Below, one piece after another: positions 19,490 through 27,853 of a stretch of 64,000 nt of DNA. The notes below the pieces were generated by a model. That model searched no databases and was not told where the DNA came from. It was given only the letters and a program-made list of their open reading frames with translations. The DNA comes from Paracoccaceae bacterium (GTDB lineage: Bacteria; Pseudomonadota; Alphaproteobacteria; Rhodobacterales; Rhodobacteraceae): positions 26,085 to 90,084 of the forward strand of contig JAKVCO010000014.1 of the NCBI GenBank assembly GCA_022448245.1, read 5' to 3'. Made by a program: the position numbers and the translations under genes. Numbering within the stretch: position 1 is the stretch's first letter; each line of letters starts with the position of its first letter.

Positions 19490-20653
19490 CTATGCGACTT
19501 TGTAGTGTTCGATGAAATCGCGGTCGGGCGTTACGCCGAGCCCGGGCCCGCTTGGGATCGCCACGCGCCCCGTCGCTTTGACCTGCGATTGAATATTGAG
19601 TGGCTCCTCGAGGAGCTCGTCACGGAACCGGTTCTCGGTCGTGTCGAACTCAAGCATGGCTTCCCACGGGTGGAGCCCGCCGGGCATGGGCGGCATGGCC
19701 GCCAGAAGCTGAAGGTTCGTGGCTACGCTGATGGCCGAGCCCCATACGTGGTTCACCACGGGCGTGAAATTCGCGTGGCAAAGCGCCAGAACGCGGAGGT
19801 ATTCGCTGATCCCGCCGAGCCCACACACTTCGGGCTGCGCGATGTCGAGGCCCCGGCTCTCAAGCAATGTCTTCCAGCCCCAGCGGCCGAACTCTGCTTC
19901 GCCACCCGAGATGTTGACGTCGAGCCCTGCGCGAAGCTCGCGGTAGCCGGCGTGGTCTTCGGGGGCGATGGGCTCCTCAAACCAATAGGCGCCGAGCTCT
20001 CCCAGCGCGCGCCCGACGTAGAATGCATCTGACGTCGTGTAGGCGTGGTTGGCATCGGCCATGAACGGGAAATCGTCGCCCACGCCCTTGCGCACGGCGG
20101 TGGCCAGCACGACATCTTCCTTGGGCCCGAGGCCGATCTTCATCTTGGTGGCCGCAAAGCCCATATCGCGGATGTTGGCGGCCTCATCGCGGAAGCGCGC
20201 GGCGAGTTCCTGCACGCTCTCCCGGCGCAGCATCATGCCGTAGCCATAGCAGGGCACGTCCGCGCTATGGGCGCCACCAATGAGGTTGTAGACGGGTTGG
20301 CTTGCCACCTTCCCCGCAATATCCCAAAGCGCGATGTCGACGCCGGAGAGCGCCTGCATGGACATCCCCTTTTGCCCATGATCGCGTGTCAGGTTGTAAA
20401 CTTTGTGCCAGGCCGCGTCGCGCGCCAGCGCATCGGTGCCCAGCAGCATCGGAGCGATCACTTGCTCGACGATGCCCTTGTTGGCCAAGGCGATATTGCC
20501 GGGCCCAAAACACTCACCCCAGCCGGTCACACCCTCATCGGTCGACACTTCGACCAGATGGGCGGTCCTCTGCGTGTAGTGTTGCTGAGAATACCCGAGC
20601 TCTTCGGGCATGTCGCAACGCAGGACGTGGCTTTTGATGGCAGTAATCTTCAT
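19490..20653 (-). CDS. Mandelate racemase/enolase superfamily enzyme, galactarolactone-cycloisomerase-like
   Basis: 387 residues. Acid/base Lys pair in TKMKIG near residue 165; metal ligands in MADANHAY, WFEEPI and SGGEAEFG; the opposite-face His in NHVWGSA. The pattern RDHGQKGMSMQALSGVDIAL and the sequence around LDIAQPEVCGLGG resemble, from memory, the Agrobacterium D-galactarolactone cycloisomerase (Gci), which opens galactaro-1,4-lactone to 3-deoxy-2-keto-hexarate. The gene lies between dctP and dctQ, so its substrate is very likely what the TRAP system imports. The exact substrate remains a guess within the aldarolactone/aldarate range. Confidence 0.8.
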   Translation of the reverse strand: MKITAIKSHVLRCDMPEELGYSQQHYTQRTAHLVEVSTDEGVTGWGECFGPGNIALANKGIVEQVIAPMLLGTDALARDAAWHKVYNLTRDHGQKGMSMQALSGVDIALWDIAGKVASQPVYNLIGGAHSADVPCYGYGMMLRRESVQELAARFRDEAANIRDMGFAATKMKIGLGPKEDVVLATAVRKGVGDDFPFMADANHAYTTSDAFYVGRALGELGAYWFEEPIAPEDHAGYRELRAGLDVNISGGEAEFGRWGWKTLLESRGLDIAQPEVCGLGGISEYLRVLALCHANFTPVVNHVWGSAISVATNLQLLAAMPPMPGGLHPWEAMLEFDTTENRFRDELLEEPLNIQSQVKATGRVAIPSGPGLGVTPDRDFIEHYKVA

Positions 20654-20712
20654 CGGAGGTGAAAAAGGCGGAGCGTATGCCCCGCCTTTCCCAAAGCCTA
20701 TCGAGGCATCGC

Positions 20713-21726
20713 TTACTGCATTGCACCGATTTCGGTGAGGAAGCTCACGTGGCTGTCCAGAAGCGCTTTTGCTTCAGGGGTCGTTGCGAACTCTTCCCAG
20801 CCAGCTTTCACAGCCGTACGGAACTTGGCGAGCTCTTCAGGCGACCACTCATAGAGGTTCACGCCCTTCTCGCGGAGCGCCACAGCGTTCTGCGCGTTCT
20901 TCACCTCGTTGATCGTGGCGTTGTGCAGCGCGAGACTGTCCATGGCCACTTCCATGATCTTGCGGTGATGCGCAGGCATGCCTTCCCAAACGTCCGTGCG
21001 GCAGGCCAGGTGGTCAGCCGGCATGGAGTGGAAGCCCGGGTAGTTGGTGTGCTCTGCGATGTCGTAGAGACCCAGACCGATGTTGTTGGTCAGATTCGCC
21101 GCGTCTGCGCCGTCGATGATGCCGGTTTCAAGCGCGGTGAAGATCTCGTTGAAGTCCATCACGATCGGGGATGCGCCGAGGTTTGCGAAAACCTTGGTGG
21201 CGAGGCCCGGAGGGGAACGGAATTTCCAGTCTTTGAAGTCTTCCACGCCGCGGATCGGACGCGTGGACGAGAGGCTCTCGGGACCAGGGATCCACCAGCC
21301 CACGAAGGACATGTTGTGGTCCTTGTAGAGCGTGTCGATCGCCGCGCGGCCGTTACCGTGCAGGAGCCATGCCATCTGCTGGTACGGGTTGGAGTAGCCA
21401 CCCATCAGGTCGCCGGTGAACTGGAACGCAGGGTTCTTACCGGTCTGGTAAGCGCCGCCCGTCATGTCGCAGTCGAGGATGCCCGTTGCGGCGGCGTCGA
21501 ATGTCTCGGCGGACTTCACGACGGAGGATGCGTAGAACATCTCCACCTGAATTTCACCGTTCGACATTTCCTGAATGTCGTTGATGTACTTCTCGGCCAA
21601 CTGACCGGACAAGGTCTCTTGGCTGAAGTGTGTCTGGATACGAAGGTTCGTCGTCTGAGCAGATACCGCGGCAGCGGACAGCGCAACAGCCGAGGCCGCG
21701 AGGGCCAAGCCTTTGATCAGTTTCAT
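20713..21726 (-). CDS. dctP: TRAP transporter periplasmic solute-binding subunit (DctP family)
   Basis: 337 residues with a clear signal peptide (MKLIKGLALAASAVALSAAAVSAQ split around residue 23). The mature protein shows DctP traits: the ligand-anchoring Arg in WKFRSPPG, ALETGIIDGAD, and NYPGFHSMPADHLACRTDVW. These stretches resemble the 2-keto-acid/hydroxyacid-binding branch (TakP-like). It delivers solute to the DctQM pair encoded further down. It is first in its operon, with a TTTTCCTCCC-complement ribosome site and a LacI-type operator candidate 78 bp upstream. Confidence 0.92.
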   Translation of the reverse strand: MKLIKGLALAASAVALSAAAVSAQTTNLRIQTHFSQETLSGQLAEKYINDIQEMSNGEIQVEMFYASSVVKSAETFDAAATGILDCDMTGGAYQTGKNPAFQFTGDLMGGYSNPYQQMAWLLHGNGRAAIDTLYKDHNMSFVGWWIPGPESLSSTRPIRGVEDFKDWKFRSPPGLATKVFANLGASPIVMDFNEIFTALETGIIDGADAANLTNNIGLGLYDIAEHTNYPGFHSMPADHLACRTDVWEGMPAHHRKIMEVAMDSLALHNATINEVKNAQNAVALREKGVNLYEWSPEELAKFRTAVKAGWEEFATTPEAKALLDSHVSFLTEIGAMQ

Positions 21727-21803
21727 ATTTTCCTCCCTTAATGCGGAATTATGTGCCGGGTCTTGCGCCCGGGCTGCATGGCTTCACGCTAGGGCAACGT
21801 GAA

Positions 21804-21819
21804 TTGTTAGCGCAAGCAA
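21804..21819. promoter_or_regulatory. Candidate LacI-family operator upstream of dctP
   Basis: TTGTTAGCGCAAGCAA is a 16-bp imperfect palindrome with central GCGC (six of eight pairs match). LacI-family regulators of sugar and sugar-acid genes favour sites of this shape. It lies in the 139-bp gap between dctP and the second mandelate-racemase-type gene. No LacI-type gene is in the window, so the regulator would be encoded elsewhere. Confidence 0.35.
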
Positions 21820-21865
21820 AATTTGTTGGCTGCTCAACTATCAAGCACTGAATGACCAGTTTTGC

Positions 21866-22966
21866 TCATGAATGCATCTGCTCGTGAGCCGCCTCGAGGC
21901 GCTCCCAATCGAAATTTACGCCGCTCCCTGGCTCCTCTGGGGCGACTGCTAGCGCATCCTCAACAGCCAAGGGCCGAGTCGTGTATTGGTCGATCGGGAA
22001 AGAATGCACTTCGAGCCAGCCCGCATGCGGCTGCGAGGACATAAGTGACACGTGCAGCTCCTGCATGCCGTGGGAGCACACCGGAATGCCATGGGCCTGC
22101 GCCTGCTTGGCCACCGCCAGCCAGCCGGTGATACCCCCGCAATTCGATGCATCAGGCTGAATGAAAGAGAGCTTCGAGTAGCGGAAGGCATGCTGGAACT
22201 CCTCGATGATGTGCAGGTTCTCCCCCATCGCCAGGGGCATGCCAGTCGCCTCAGCAATCTCGGCGTAGCCTTCGTAGTTGTCGGGGATGATAGGCTCTTC
22301 GAACCAAAGGATATCATGGGGCTCGAACGCGCGCGCGGCGGCGATCGCCTGCGGCACATCCATCGAGTAATTCGCGTCCACCATAAAGGCGGTGTCAGGC
22401 CCGATGAATTCGCGGATCGCGCGGACACGCTCGACATCGGTGACGAGTTCAGGCTGGCCAATCTTGATCTTGATCCCGTTGTGGCCGCGATCGAGATAGC
22501 CTTCCGTTTGTTTGATGAGCTTCTCGAGAGAGAAGTTCAGATCGATCCCCCCGCAATATGCTTTGCAGCGATCAGAGGCCCCACCCGCCAGCTTGTGCAA
22601 AGGCTGCCCTGCCCGTTTGCACCGAATGTCCCACAACGCGATGTCGACGGCCGAGATTGCAAAGGCCGCAATGCCGCCCCGCGCCACGTAATGCATATGC
22701 CAGAGCATCGCATCGTTGAGCGCTTCAACCCCAGAAGCATCGCGCCCCAACAAGAATGGCGTCAGGTCATGCTCGATCATCGCTGCAATCGCGCGCCCGC
22801 CCCGACCGCCGGTGTAGGTGTAACCCGTGCCCTCGGCGCCATCCTGCGTGCGCACTGTCGCCGTGATCAGCTCAAAATGAGTATGCGTGCCGTGCTTGGC
22901 ATCTACCAAGACCTCCGCCAAGGGCACATCAAACACCCGCACCTCGATGCTCGCGATTTTGTCCAT
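21866..22966 (-). CDS. Mandelate racemase/enolase superfamily sugar-acid dehydratase or cycloisomerase
   Basis: 366 residues from ATG 22966, which has a GGGAGGAG ribosome site; longer in-frame starts lack one. The N-terminal capping domain carries [14 protein letters not shown] and [11 protein letters not shown]. The barrel has the Lys pair GIKIKIG, metal ligands in VDANYSM, WFEEPI and MGENLH, and a catalytic-His region [11 protein letters not shown]. The pattern points to a sugar-acid dehydratase/cycloisomerase. One family I recall as similar is 3,6-anhydro-L-galactonate cycloisomerase of agar catabolism, but that is a low-confidence guess. It is transcribed toward dctP and divergently from the dehydrogenase at 23163. 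Confidence 0.78.
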   Translation of the reverse strand: MDKIASIEVRVFDVPLAEVLVDAKHGTHTHFELITATVRTQDGAEGTGYTYTGGRGGRAIAAMIEHDLTPFLLGRDASGVEALNDAMLWHMHYVARGGIAAFAISAVDIALWDIRCKRAGQPLHKLAGGASDRCKAYCGGIDLNFSLEKLIKQTEGYLDRGHNGIKIKIGQPELVTDVERVRAIREFIGPDTAFMVDANYSMDVPQAIAAARAFEPHDILWFEEPIIPDNYEGYAEIAEATGMPLAMGENLHIIEEFQHAFRYSKLSFIQPDASNCGGITGWLAVAKQAQAHGIPVCSHGMQELHVSLMSSQPHAGWLEVHSFPIDQYTTRPLAVEDALAVAPEEPGSGVNFDWERLEAAHEQMHS

Positions 22967-23009
22967 GCTGGGTCTCCTCCCGGTGTTGGGTGAAGACAGC
23001 ACAGCACCC

Positions 23010-23021
23010 TGTAAATTTACA
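23010..23021. promoter_or_regulatory. Perfect 12-bp palindrome, candidate operator of the sugar-acid genes
   Basis: TGTAAATTTACA is a perfect palindrome in an AT-rich stretch, 44 bp upstream of the gene at 22966 and in the divergent gap before 23163. A TTGAAA at 23034-23029 on the minus strand could be a -35 box, which would place the palindrome across the -10 region. The shape would suit a GntR-type repressor. Confidence 0.4.
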
Positions 23022-23162
23022 AATTGATTTTTCAAAAGACTGGTGGCTGACTTGGGTCACTCCCCTGAGGGAGGGGCAGCGGGTGTCTACCGGACCCGCC
23101 CAACGCCGAAAATACGGCGCCTGAAATCCCGCGTGACATAGTGCCTGAAAACGGAGGATGGC

Positions 23163-24053
23163 ATGCGCGCTGGCGTTATTGGACTGGGAGACATGGGCTC
23201 CGGTCTCGCGAAGAATTTGATGAAGAACGGCTTTGAGTGTTTGGGGAACGATCTCGACCCGGGTCGGCTGAAAGCCTTTGAAGAGATGGGAGGCCGCGCC
23301 GCGATGCCCACCGAAATGGGCGCCTGCGACGCCGTCTTTGTGATGGTGATGAATGGCGATCAGGCCAAGGCCGTGATCTCGGATCTGAAAGGGGCGATGT
23401 CGCAAGGCGCCGTCATACTCAGCGCGACCATCAAGCCGCGCGAAGCCCGCGAAATCGGGGAGATGCTAGAAGGCTCAGGCCTAGATCTCATCGACACACC
23501 GGTTTCAGGCGGCTTTCCCGGCGCCCAAGCCGGAACGCTCACGATGATGGCCGCCGCGTCAGACAGCGTACTCGATACCTACGCCCCGGTGATGGAAGCC
23601 GTCTCCGCCAATATCCACCGCGTGGGCACCAAGCCCGGTGACGGCCAAACCGTGAAGGCGTGCCTACAAAGCCTGATCGGGGCGCAGTTCTCGGCCACGT
23701 TCGAAGCCGCAGCACTCGCGGCCAAAGCAGGCGTGCCTGGGCAAGTGATCCTCGACGTCTTCTCGACCTCTTCAGCAGGCTGCGGTGTGGTCAACAACGC
23801 GCTTGAGAAGATCATCGATCGGCAATTCAAAGGGACAGGTTCCCACATCAACACGATGCACAAGGACCTGACGATCTCCATGGGGCTGGGCGAGGAACTC
23901 GGCGTTCCACTTCAAACCGCAGCATCTGCAATGCAGGTCTTCCACGCGGGGCGCAGCCGGTACCCGGATGGCGACAACTGGACGTGCGCCCGGGTGCTCG
24001 AGGACATTGTCGGCGCCGAGCTCCACCGCACCAGCGCAAAACCCACCAGATAA
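23163..24053 (+). CDS. Beta-hydroxyacid dehydrogenase (threonate/tartronate-semialdehyde type)
   Basis: 296 residues. Rossmann motif GVIGLGDMGSGLAKN at the start; substrate motif DTPVSGGFPGAQAG near residue 120; catalytic Lys in GDGQTVKACLQSLIG near residue 170; C-terminal DLTISMGLGEELGVPLQTA. The family oxidises threonate or reduces tartronate semialdehyde; LtnD-like activity is plausible given the isomerase and oxidoreductase genes that follow. GGAGG precedes the ATG by five bases. It is the first of a three-gene plus-strand operon divergent from the mandelate-racemase-type gene, and it differs from the dehydrogenase at 13412, so the locus holds two. Confidence 0.85.
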   Translation: MRAGVIGLGDMGSGLAKNLMKNGFECLGNDLDPGRLKAFEEMGGRAAMPTEMGACDAVFVMVMNGDQAKAVISDLKGAMSQGAVILSATIKPREAREIGEMLEGSGLDLIDTPVSGGFPGAQAGTLTMMAAASDSVLDTYAPVMEAVSANIHRVGTKPGDGQTVKACLQSLIGAQFSATFEAAALAAKAGVPGQVILDVFSTSSAGCGVVNNALEKIIDRQFKGTGSHINTMHKDLTISMGLGEELGVPLQTAASAMQVFHAGRSRYPDGDNWTCARVLEDIVGAELHRTSAKPTR

Positions 24054-24122
24054 TAAGAACGAAGGGACGGTGGGCGGGGCGCCTTTGCGCAGCAAACAGC
24101 GTCCGACCACCGGAGACACAGC

Positions 24123-24986
24123 ATGAAACTAGGCGTAATCTGCGACGGCATCTCCCGCGATCTGGCCCATACGGTCGATGTCATGGACGAATTCGATGTC
24201 ACCTATGCGGAACTGCAATTCGTCGGCGAACACGAAGTGGGCGACCATTCCCCTCAAGAGATAAAAGAAATCGACACGCTGCTACGGGATCGCGGCAAAC
24301 CTGTCTCGTGCCTCTCACGGCACGTCTTCGCGGGGCTCACGACCCAGAACAAAGCAGGCGACGAGGCCCATACCAAACACATGGACGCCCTCAAACGCGT
24401 CATGGAGATGGCTCATACCGTAGGCTCCCCTCTTGTCCGCATCATGACCAACAAGAAGGAACAGATCCTCTTTGGTTACGGCGGCGCAGAGAAATGGAAC
24501 GTGGCGCATGGCGCATGGGACGCAACGCTCCCCCTCATCGCGCCCGCCGTGGAACTGGCCCGCGCCGAGGGCCTCACCCTCGCCGTCGAGACCGGCAACG
24601 GCACGATGGTCAATTCGAATTGGAGCGCCAGAAAGCTGATCGATGATCTCGACGCGGAAGACGCCCTAAAAGTCCTATGGGACCCGGCCAACAATTGCTG
24701 GTGCCACGAGGCGGCAATGCCCGATGGCTACGATGAGGTGCGCGGCGGATACTTAGGCCACGTCCACATCAAAGACGTCCTTGTTGACACCCCCCGCGCC
24801 ACCCTCACGGTCAAGAAGATGGGCGAAGGGCAGCTTGGGCCGTCCTTTGGACCCATGGCCGAGGCTCTGCGCGCTGACGGCTATGACGGCGTTATTAGTC
24901 TTGAGAGTGTCTATCACCCGGGCAATGGTGACTTCGAAGCGGGCTTCCGCGACTGCATCGGCACTTTCAAGGAAATCTTCGGGTGA
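24123..24986 (+). CDS. Sugar phosphate isomerase/epimerase family TIM-barrel protein
   Basis: 287 residues of the AP-endonuclease-2 / xylose-isomerase-like barrel. Expected metal ligands are visible as LAVETGNG (Glu), VLWDPANNCW (Asp), GHVHIKDV (His) and ISLES (Glu) near the end. Such enzymes isomerise or epimerise 2-keto sugars or lactonised sugar acids, often next to a Gfo/Idh dehydrogenase as here. It begins ATGAAACTAGGC behind GGAGACACAGC and ends in a GTGA overlap with the oxidoreductase gene, so the two are coupled. The substrate cannot be read. Confidence 0.84.
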   Translation: MKLGVICDGISRDLAHTVDVMDEFDVTYAELQFVGEHEVGDHSPQEIKEIDTLLRDRGKPVSCLSRHVFAGLTTQNKAGDEAHTKHMDALKRVMEMAHTVGSPLVRIMTNKKEQILFGYGGAEKWNVAHGAWDATLPLIAPAVELARAEGLTLAVETGNGTMVNSNWSARKLIDDLDAEDALKVLWDPANNCWCHEAAMPDGYDEVRGGYLGHVHIKDVLVDTPRATLTVKKMGEGQLGPSFGPMAEALRADGYDGVISLESVYHPGNGDFEAGFRDCIGTFKEIFG

Positions 24987-25963
24987 AAATAGCAATTATC
25001 GGCGCCGGGCTCGTCGGCGAACGGCACGCGCGGCTGGCGATCAAAAAGGGCTGCTTGGGCTGTATCGTTGATCCCGTCCCGCGCCCCGAACTGGCCGCTG
25101 AGCTCGGCACAGTTCAGCTTGATGAGGTACCCGACGACATTGAGGGCGCCATCATTGCCACGCCGAACCAAACCCACGCTCAGGTGAGTATCCCGCTGCT
25201 GGAGCGTGGGATCCCCTGCCTTGTCGAAAAGCCGATTGCCGCCACAACGGCGGACGCCAAGCTCATCGTCGAGGCCGAGCGCCGGACCGGCACGCCCGTT
25301 CTTGTGGGCTATCACCGCCGTCACCACCCGGCAGTGGCTCGCGCAAAGGAAGTCGTCTCCGCAGGCACCTTGGGGCAATTGACCGTGATCGACGCCAAGT
25401 TTTGGCTCATCAAGCCTGCGCATTACTTCACCCAAACCTGGCGCACACGCGAAGGCGCAGGCCCCATTTACATCAATCTGACCCACGATCTCGATGTGCT
25501 CCGGCACCTCGTAGGCGACATTGAAGAGATCAAGGCCTTCGGGTCGAACGCGATCCGCGGGTTCGAGGTTGAAGACAGCGCAGCCATCGTCATGCGGTTC
25601 AAGAACGGGGCCTTGGGCACGGTTACGGTGTCTGACACGACCGTGGCCCCGTTAAGCTGGGAATTCACCTCTGGCGAGAACGCCGCCTACCCCAACGTGC
25701 CCGGCCCCGCCTATTCAATCGGCGGCACCAAAGGCACGATCAGCATCCCAGACCTCACCCTTTGGCAGCATCCCGCCGAGCAGAGCTGGTGGGCACCCAT
25801 CGAAGGCACGTCGTTGTCCGTCTCGACAGCCGACGCATTGGATCTCCAACTTGATCACTTCCTCAATGTCTGCGCCGGCCGTGAAAAGCCAAAAGTGCAA
25901 GCAATTGAAGGCTTCAAGAGCCTTGAGGCCGTCGAGCGGGTCATGGAGGCGATGGCGAAATAA
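24983..25963 (+). CDS. Gfo/Idh/MocA family oxidoreductase
   Basis: 326-residue NAD(P)-dependent sugar or sugar-acid dehydrogenase. The GTG start at 24983 overlaps the stop of the isomerase gene by four bases (GTGA). The Rossmann fold shows IIGAGLVGERHARLA and IIATPNQTHAQ. EKPIAAT carries the conserved catalytic-region Lys, and INLTHDLDVLRHLVGDI is the C-terminal domain motif with its His/Asp. It ends the plus-strand operon of the sugar-acid locus. Likely it oxidises or reduces a carbon of the imported sugar acid; the exact reaction is unknown. Confidence 0.87.
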   Translation: MKIAIIGAGLVGERHARLAIKKGCLGCIVDPVPRPELAAELGTVQLDEVPDDIEGAIIATPNQTHAQVSIPLLERGIPCLVEKPIAATTADAKLIVEAERRTGTPVLVGYHRRHHPAVARAKEVVSAGTLGQLTVIDAKFWLIKPAHYFTQTWRTREGAGPIYINLTHDLDVLRHLVGDIEEIKAFGSNAIRGFEVEDSAAIVMRFKNGALGTVTVSDTTVAPLSWEFTSGENAAYPNVPGPAYSIGGTKGTISIPDLTLWQHPAEQSWWAPIEGTSLSVSTADALDLQLDHFLNVCAGREKPKVQAIEGFKSLEAVERVMEAMAK

Positions 25964-25964
25964 T

Positions 25965-26008
25965 TCCGACTAAAATAATAGGCTTTGACATCTCCGACTA
26001 ATTAAGTC
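25965..26008. promoter_or_regulatory. Candidate control region of hemP
   Basis: TCCGACTAA occurs twice, at 25965-25973 and 25993-26001, 28 bp apart. TTGACA (25985-25990) lies between the copies and could be a -35 box. The second copy continues into GACTAATTAAGTC (25996-26008), an imperfect palindrome. The layout would suit iron-responsive control, but I recognise no known box. Confidence 0.3.
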
Positions 26009-26023
26009 AGAAATTAGCCATCG

Positions 26024-26212
26024 ATGAAGGATATCACGATGGCATTCGGTCAGAATCAAGACGCACCAGGCTTTCGCTACCTCAATGAGGCGGCTAGTAT
26101 GTGGGGCATTACACGTACGATGTTTCCGCCCTTGTTCATTCTCAGCGCCGACTGGGACATCATTGATAGCATTATTGAAGAAAAGGAGTTTGGGGGACTA
26201 TGGTGGTGGTAG
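26024..26212 (+). CDS. Possible small leader protein upstream of hemP
   Basis: A 62-residue frame, MKDITMAFGQNQDAP to a tail ending GGLWWW, with no recognised domain. It overlaps the first codons of hemP (ATG at 26200), its TAG lying at hemP codon 4. The three terminal Trp codons arise from the same TGGTGGTGG that gives hemP its Val codons, so coding by chance is possible. AAGG lies upstream but is poorly placed. It could be a leader peptide coupling translation to hemP, or not a gene. Confidence 0.25.
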   Translation: MKDITMAFGQNQDAPGFRYLNEAASMWGITRTMFPPLFILSADWDIIDSIIEEKEFGGLWWW

Positions 26213-26370
26213 AATTCCCGAGAGAATTGTCCGAGCGGCCGTTCGATGGCACGCCAATCTATAACGCCGAAGACCTCACACGATCCGGCGACCTTGCCCA
26301 TATCGTGCTGAATGGACAAACGTACACGCTCCGCATCACGAAGGCAGGAAAACTCATCCTGACGAAGTGA
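26200..26370 (+). CDS. hemP: Hemin uptake protein HemP
   Basis: 56-residue protein starting MVVVEFPRELSERPFDG and ending in the family signature VLNGQTYTLRITKAGKLILTK (21 positions at 26305-26367). HemP/HmuP proteins accompany haem-uptake genes and are implicated in their expression; here no haem transporter is adjacent. The ATG at 26200 has GGAG 15 bases upstream and a G-rich run nearer. It is followed by a strong 13-bp hairpin and then a DUF1289 gene and dps, a small iron-linked neighbourhood. Confidence 0.82.
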   Translation: MVVVEFPRELSERPFDGTPIYNAEDLTRSGDLAHIVLNGQTYTLRITKAGKLILTK

Positions 26371-26387
26371 GGCACGTGCGAGCGCCA

Positions 26388-26417
26388 AGATGCCGCCCTT
26401 CCCCAAGGGCGGCATCT
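26388..26417 (+). terminator. Strong hairpin after hemP
   Basis: AGATGCCGCCCTT / AAGGGCGGCATCT, a perfect 13-bp stem with a CCCC loop, begins 18 bp after the hemP stop. There is no T-tract on either strand, so it is terminator-like but may instead be a stability or pausing structure. Confidence 0.5.
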
Positions 26418-26452
26418 GCACTAGTTCCGCTGCAGAAACTGGCGCTGCATCG

Positions 26453-26692
26453 ATGACCAAGAAAATACCTTCCCCCTGCGTGAGCGTTTGCAAATACAAG
26501 CGCGAAGACCACTGCATTGCGTGCTCGATGACGAAGTCGCAAAAAAAGATCTTCAAGAAGCTCAAAAAGAATGCGGAACGCGCCGCGTTCATCGAGATGC
26601 TCAAGCATCAGCAGGCGCAGCTTGGCGGCTACGAGGCTTGGGCGCTGCTCTACAAGCGTAAGGCAGAAAAGAAGCTCAAGAAGGCCGCCTAA
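26453..26692 (+). CDS. DUF1289 family small protein
   Basis: 79 residues from MTKKIPSPC. Four Cys in PCVSVCKYKREDHCIACSMT match the DUF1289 pattern and could hold a metal or Fe-S cluster, though the family's function is not established. The remainder is strikingly Lys-rich (SQKKIFKKLKKN, KAEKKLKKAA) and may bind nucleic acid or be helical. An upstream in-frame start at 26390 would lie inside the hemP hairpin and is rejected. Confidence 0.75.
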   Translation: MTKKIPSPCVSVCKYKREDHCIACSMTKSQKKIFKKLKKNAERAAFIEMLKHQQAQLGGYEAWALLYKRKAEKKLKKAA

Positions 26693-26749
26693 CGAAAAAG
26701 GGCCCGCACCAGATGGCGCAAGCCCCATGTTTTCGAGATCAGCCTTCGC

Positions 26750-27220
26750 TTATGCGAGATGTGAATCGAGGATCCACGCGAATTTCTCGTGCACGAGTTG
26801 ACGTCCGATAAGGAGGTCATGCGTGGCCACGTCCCCTCCTTCGTCAGCATAGGCCGCAGCCCCAGCGAGCGTTGCCGCCACCGTTTTCTGCGCATCGGAC
26901 AGATGCTTAATCATCTGCTCTGCGGATTGATGGCCGTCCTGCTCAGGAACCTTCGAGCGTGCCACATGTTCTGAAAGGCGGCCCTCAGCATGGCCCCCGA
27001 TCGCTTTGACGCGCTCGGCAACCTCATCCTGGCCGGTGAAGTGATCCTCGTAAACTTCCTGGAACAGCTCGTGGAGAGGGCCAAACGCCATGCCCTTTAC
27101 GTTCCAATGAAAGTTCTGTGCCAGCATCGTGGTCACGACCGTCTCGGCGACGGCCTGATTCAACATCTCAACCAGTTCTGCTTTCACGTCGGTTGATAGG
27201 CTCTGTGCGCTCTGGACCAT
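26750..27220 (-). CDS. dps: Dps-family ferritin-like DNA-protection protein
   Basis: 156-residue ferritin-like subunit, predicted to form a dodecamer that oxidises and stores iron and protects DNA under stress. The ferroxidase region is clear: LAQNFHWNVKGMAFGPLHELF and EVYEDHFTGQDEVAERVKAIGG carry the His, Asp and Glu ligands of the inter-subunit site. MVQSAQSLSTD begins behind AAGGAAAG. It converges with the DUF1289 gene, leaving 57 bp between them. Confidence 0.9.
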   Translation of the reverse strand: MVQSAQSLSTDVKAELVEMLNQAVAETVVTTMLAQNFHWNVKGMAFGPLHELFQEVYEDHFTGQDEVAERVKAIGGHAEGRLSEHVARSKVPEQDGHQSAEQMIKHLSDAQKTVAATLAGAAAYADEGGDVATHDLLIGRQLVHEKFAWILDSHLA

Positions 27221-27325
27221 GTTCTTTCCTTGATTTCTCTGTCTGGGTGACCGTCATAGGTGGGTTGGCTGGCTTCAGCGGCTGGCTGATCCAATATTTA
27301 GAACAATTCTAAAAGAGAGCAAGGC

Positions 27326-27760
27326 CTACCGGTCGATTAATCCGGCAACAACACGGATTATGCTCCGGAACGCATGGTGATTTTGGCGTGGAACACGGCG
27401 GCGCAGAAGGAACTCGACCGATATCGTATCATGCTCAAGGGCGCGTTCGATAAGCCGCACAAGCCACTCCTCGTCCGAACTCATGCTTTTGGAGCCAGGC
27501 GCAAGGAAGGTCATCCGGCGCTCAAGCGCCTCGTTGACCACGCGGACCATGAGGGTGGCTGCTGTTTCAAGGGAGGCTTCGTAAGAAGCCTGAATCGCAG
27601 CACAAGCCGTCCCGAGGTCAAGACGCGCCTGCGCCCGGCAGGTCTGCGCAATGAACCGAAGTCGGTTCAAGATCGGCAACAACTCCGCGAGATCACCAGC
27701 AACGCTGGGTTCGCGATCGGCAAGTACCTCGGCGGGCAATGCAACAGTAACGGCAGTCAT
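27326..27760 (-). CDS. Hypothetical protein
   Basis: 144 residues from ATG 27760 (MTAVTVALPAEVLADREPS). It is largely helical by composition, with many Ala, Leu, Arg and Glu. RRMTFLAPGSKSMSSDEEWL and LLRRRVPRQNHHAFRSIIR stand out as unusual low-hydrophobicity segments. No signal peptide, membrane segment or known domain is recognised. It lies between dps and the GMC gene in the same direction, with 105 bp to dps that I cannot assign. The open frame matching local base composition supports a real gene, but its function is unknown. Confidence 0.55.
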   Translation of the reverse strand: MTAVTVALPAEVLADREPSVAGDLAELLPILNRLRFIAQTCRAQARLDLGTACAAIQASYEASLETAATLMVRVVNEALERRMTFLAPGSKSMSSDEEWLVRLIERALEHDTISVEFLLRRRVPRQNHHAFRSIIRVVAGLIDR

Positions 27761-27853
27761 CAACCACGTTCCTTCACGGGATCAATCCCTTTTCCCTGAG
27801 CGATATAGTCAGAAAATAGCGCGAACGGAAGCCCCCACCCCATTCACGTTCAC

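Noticed and set aside
20659..21741. 360-codon open frame opposite dctP
   Set aside because: It is antisense to a gene with a clear signal peptide and DctP motifs; the composition is that of a shadow frame.
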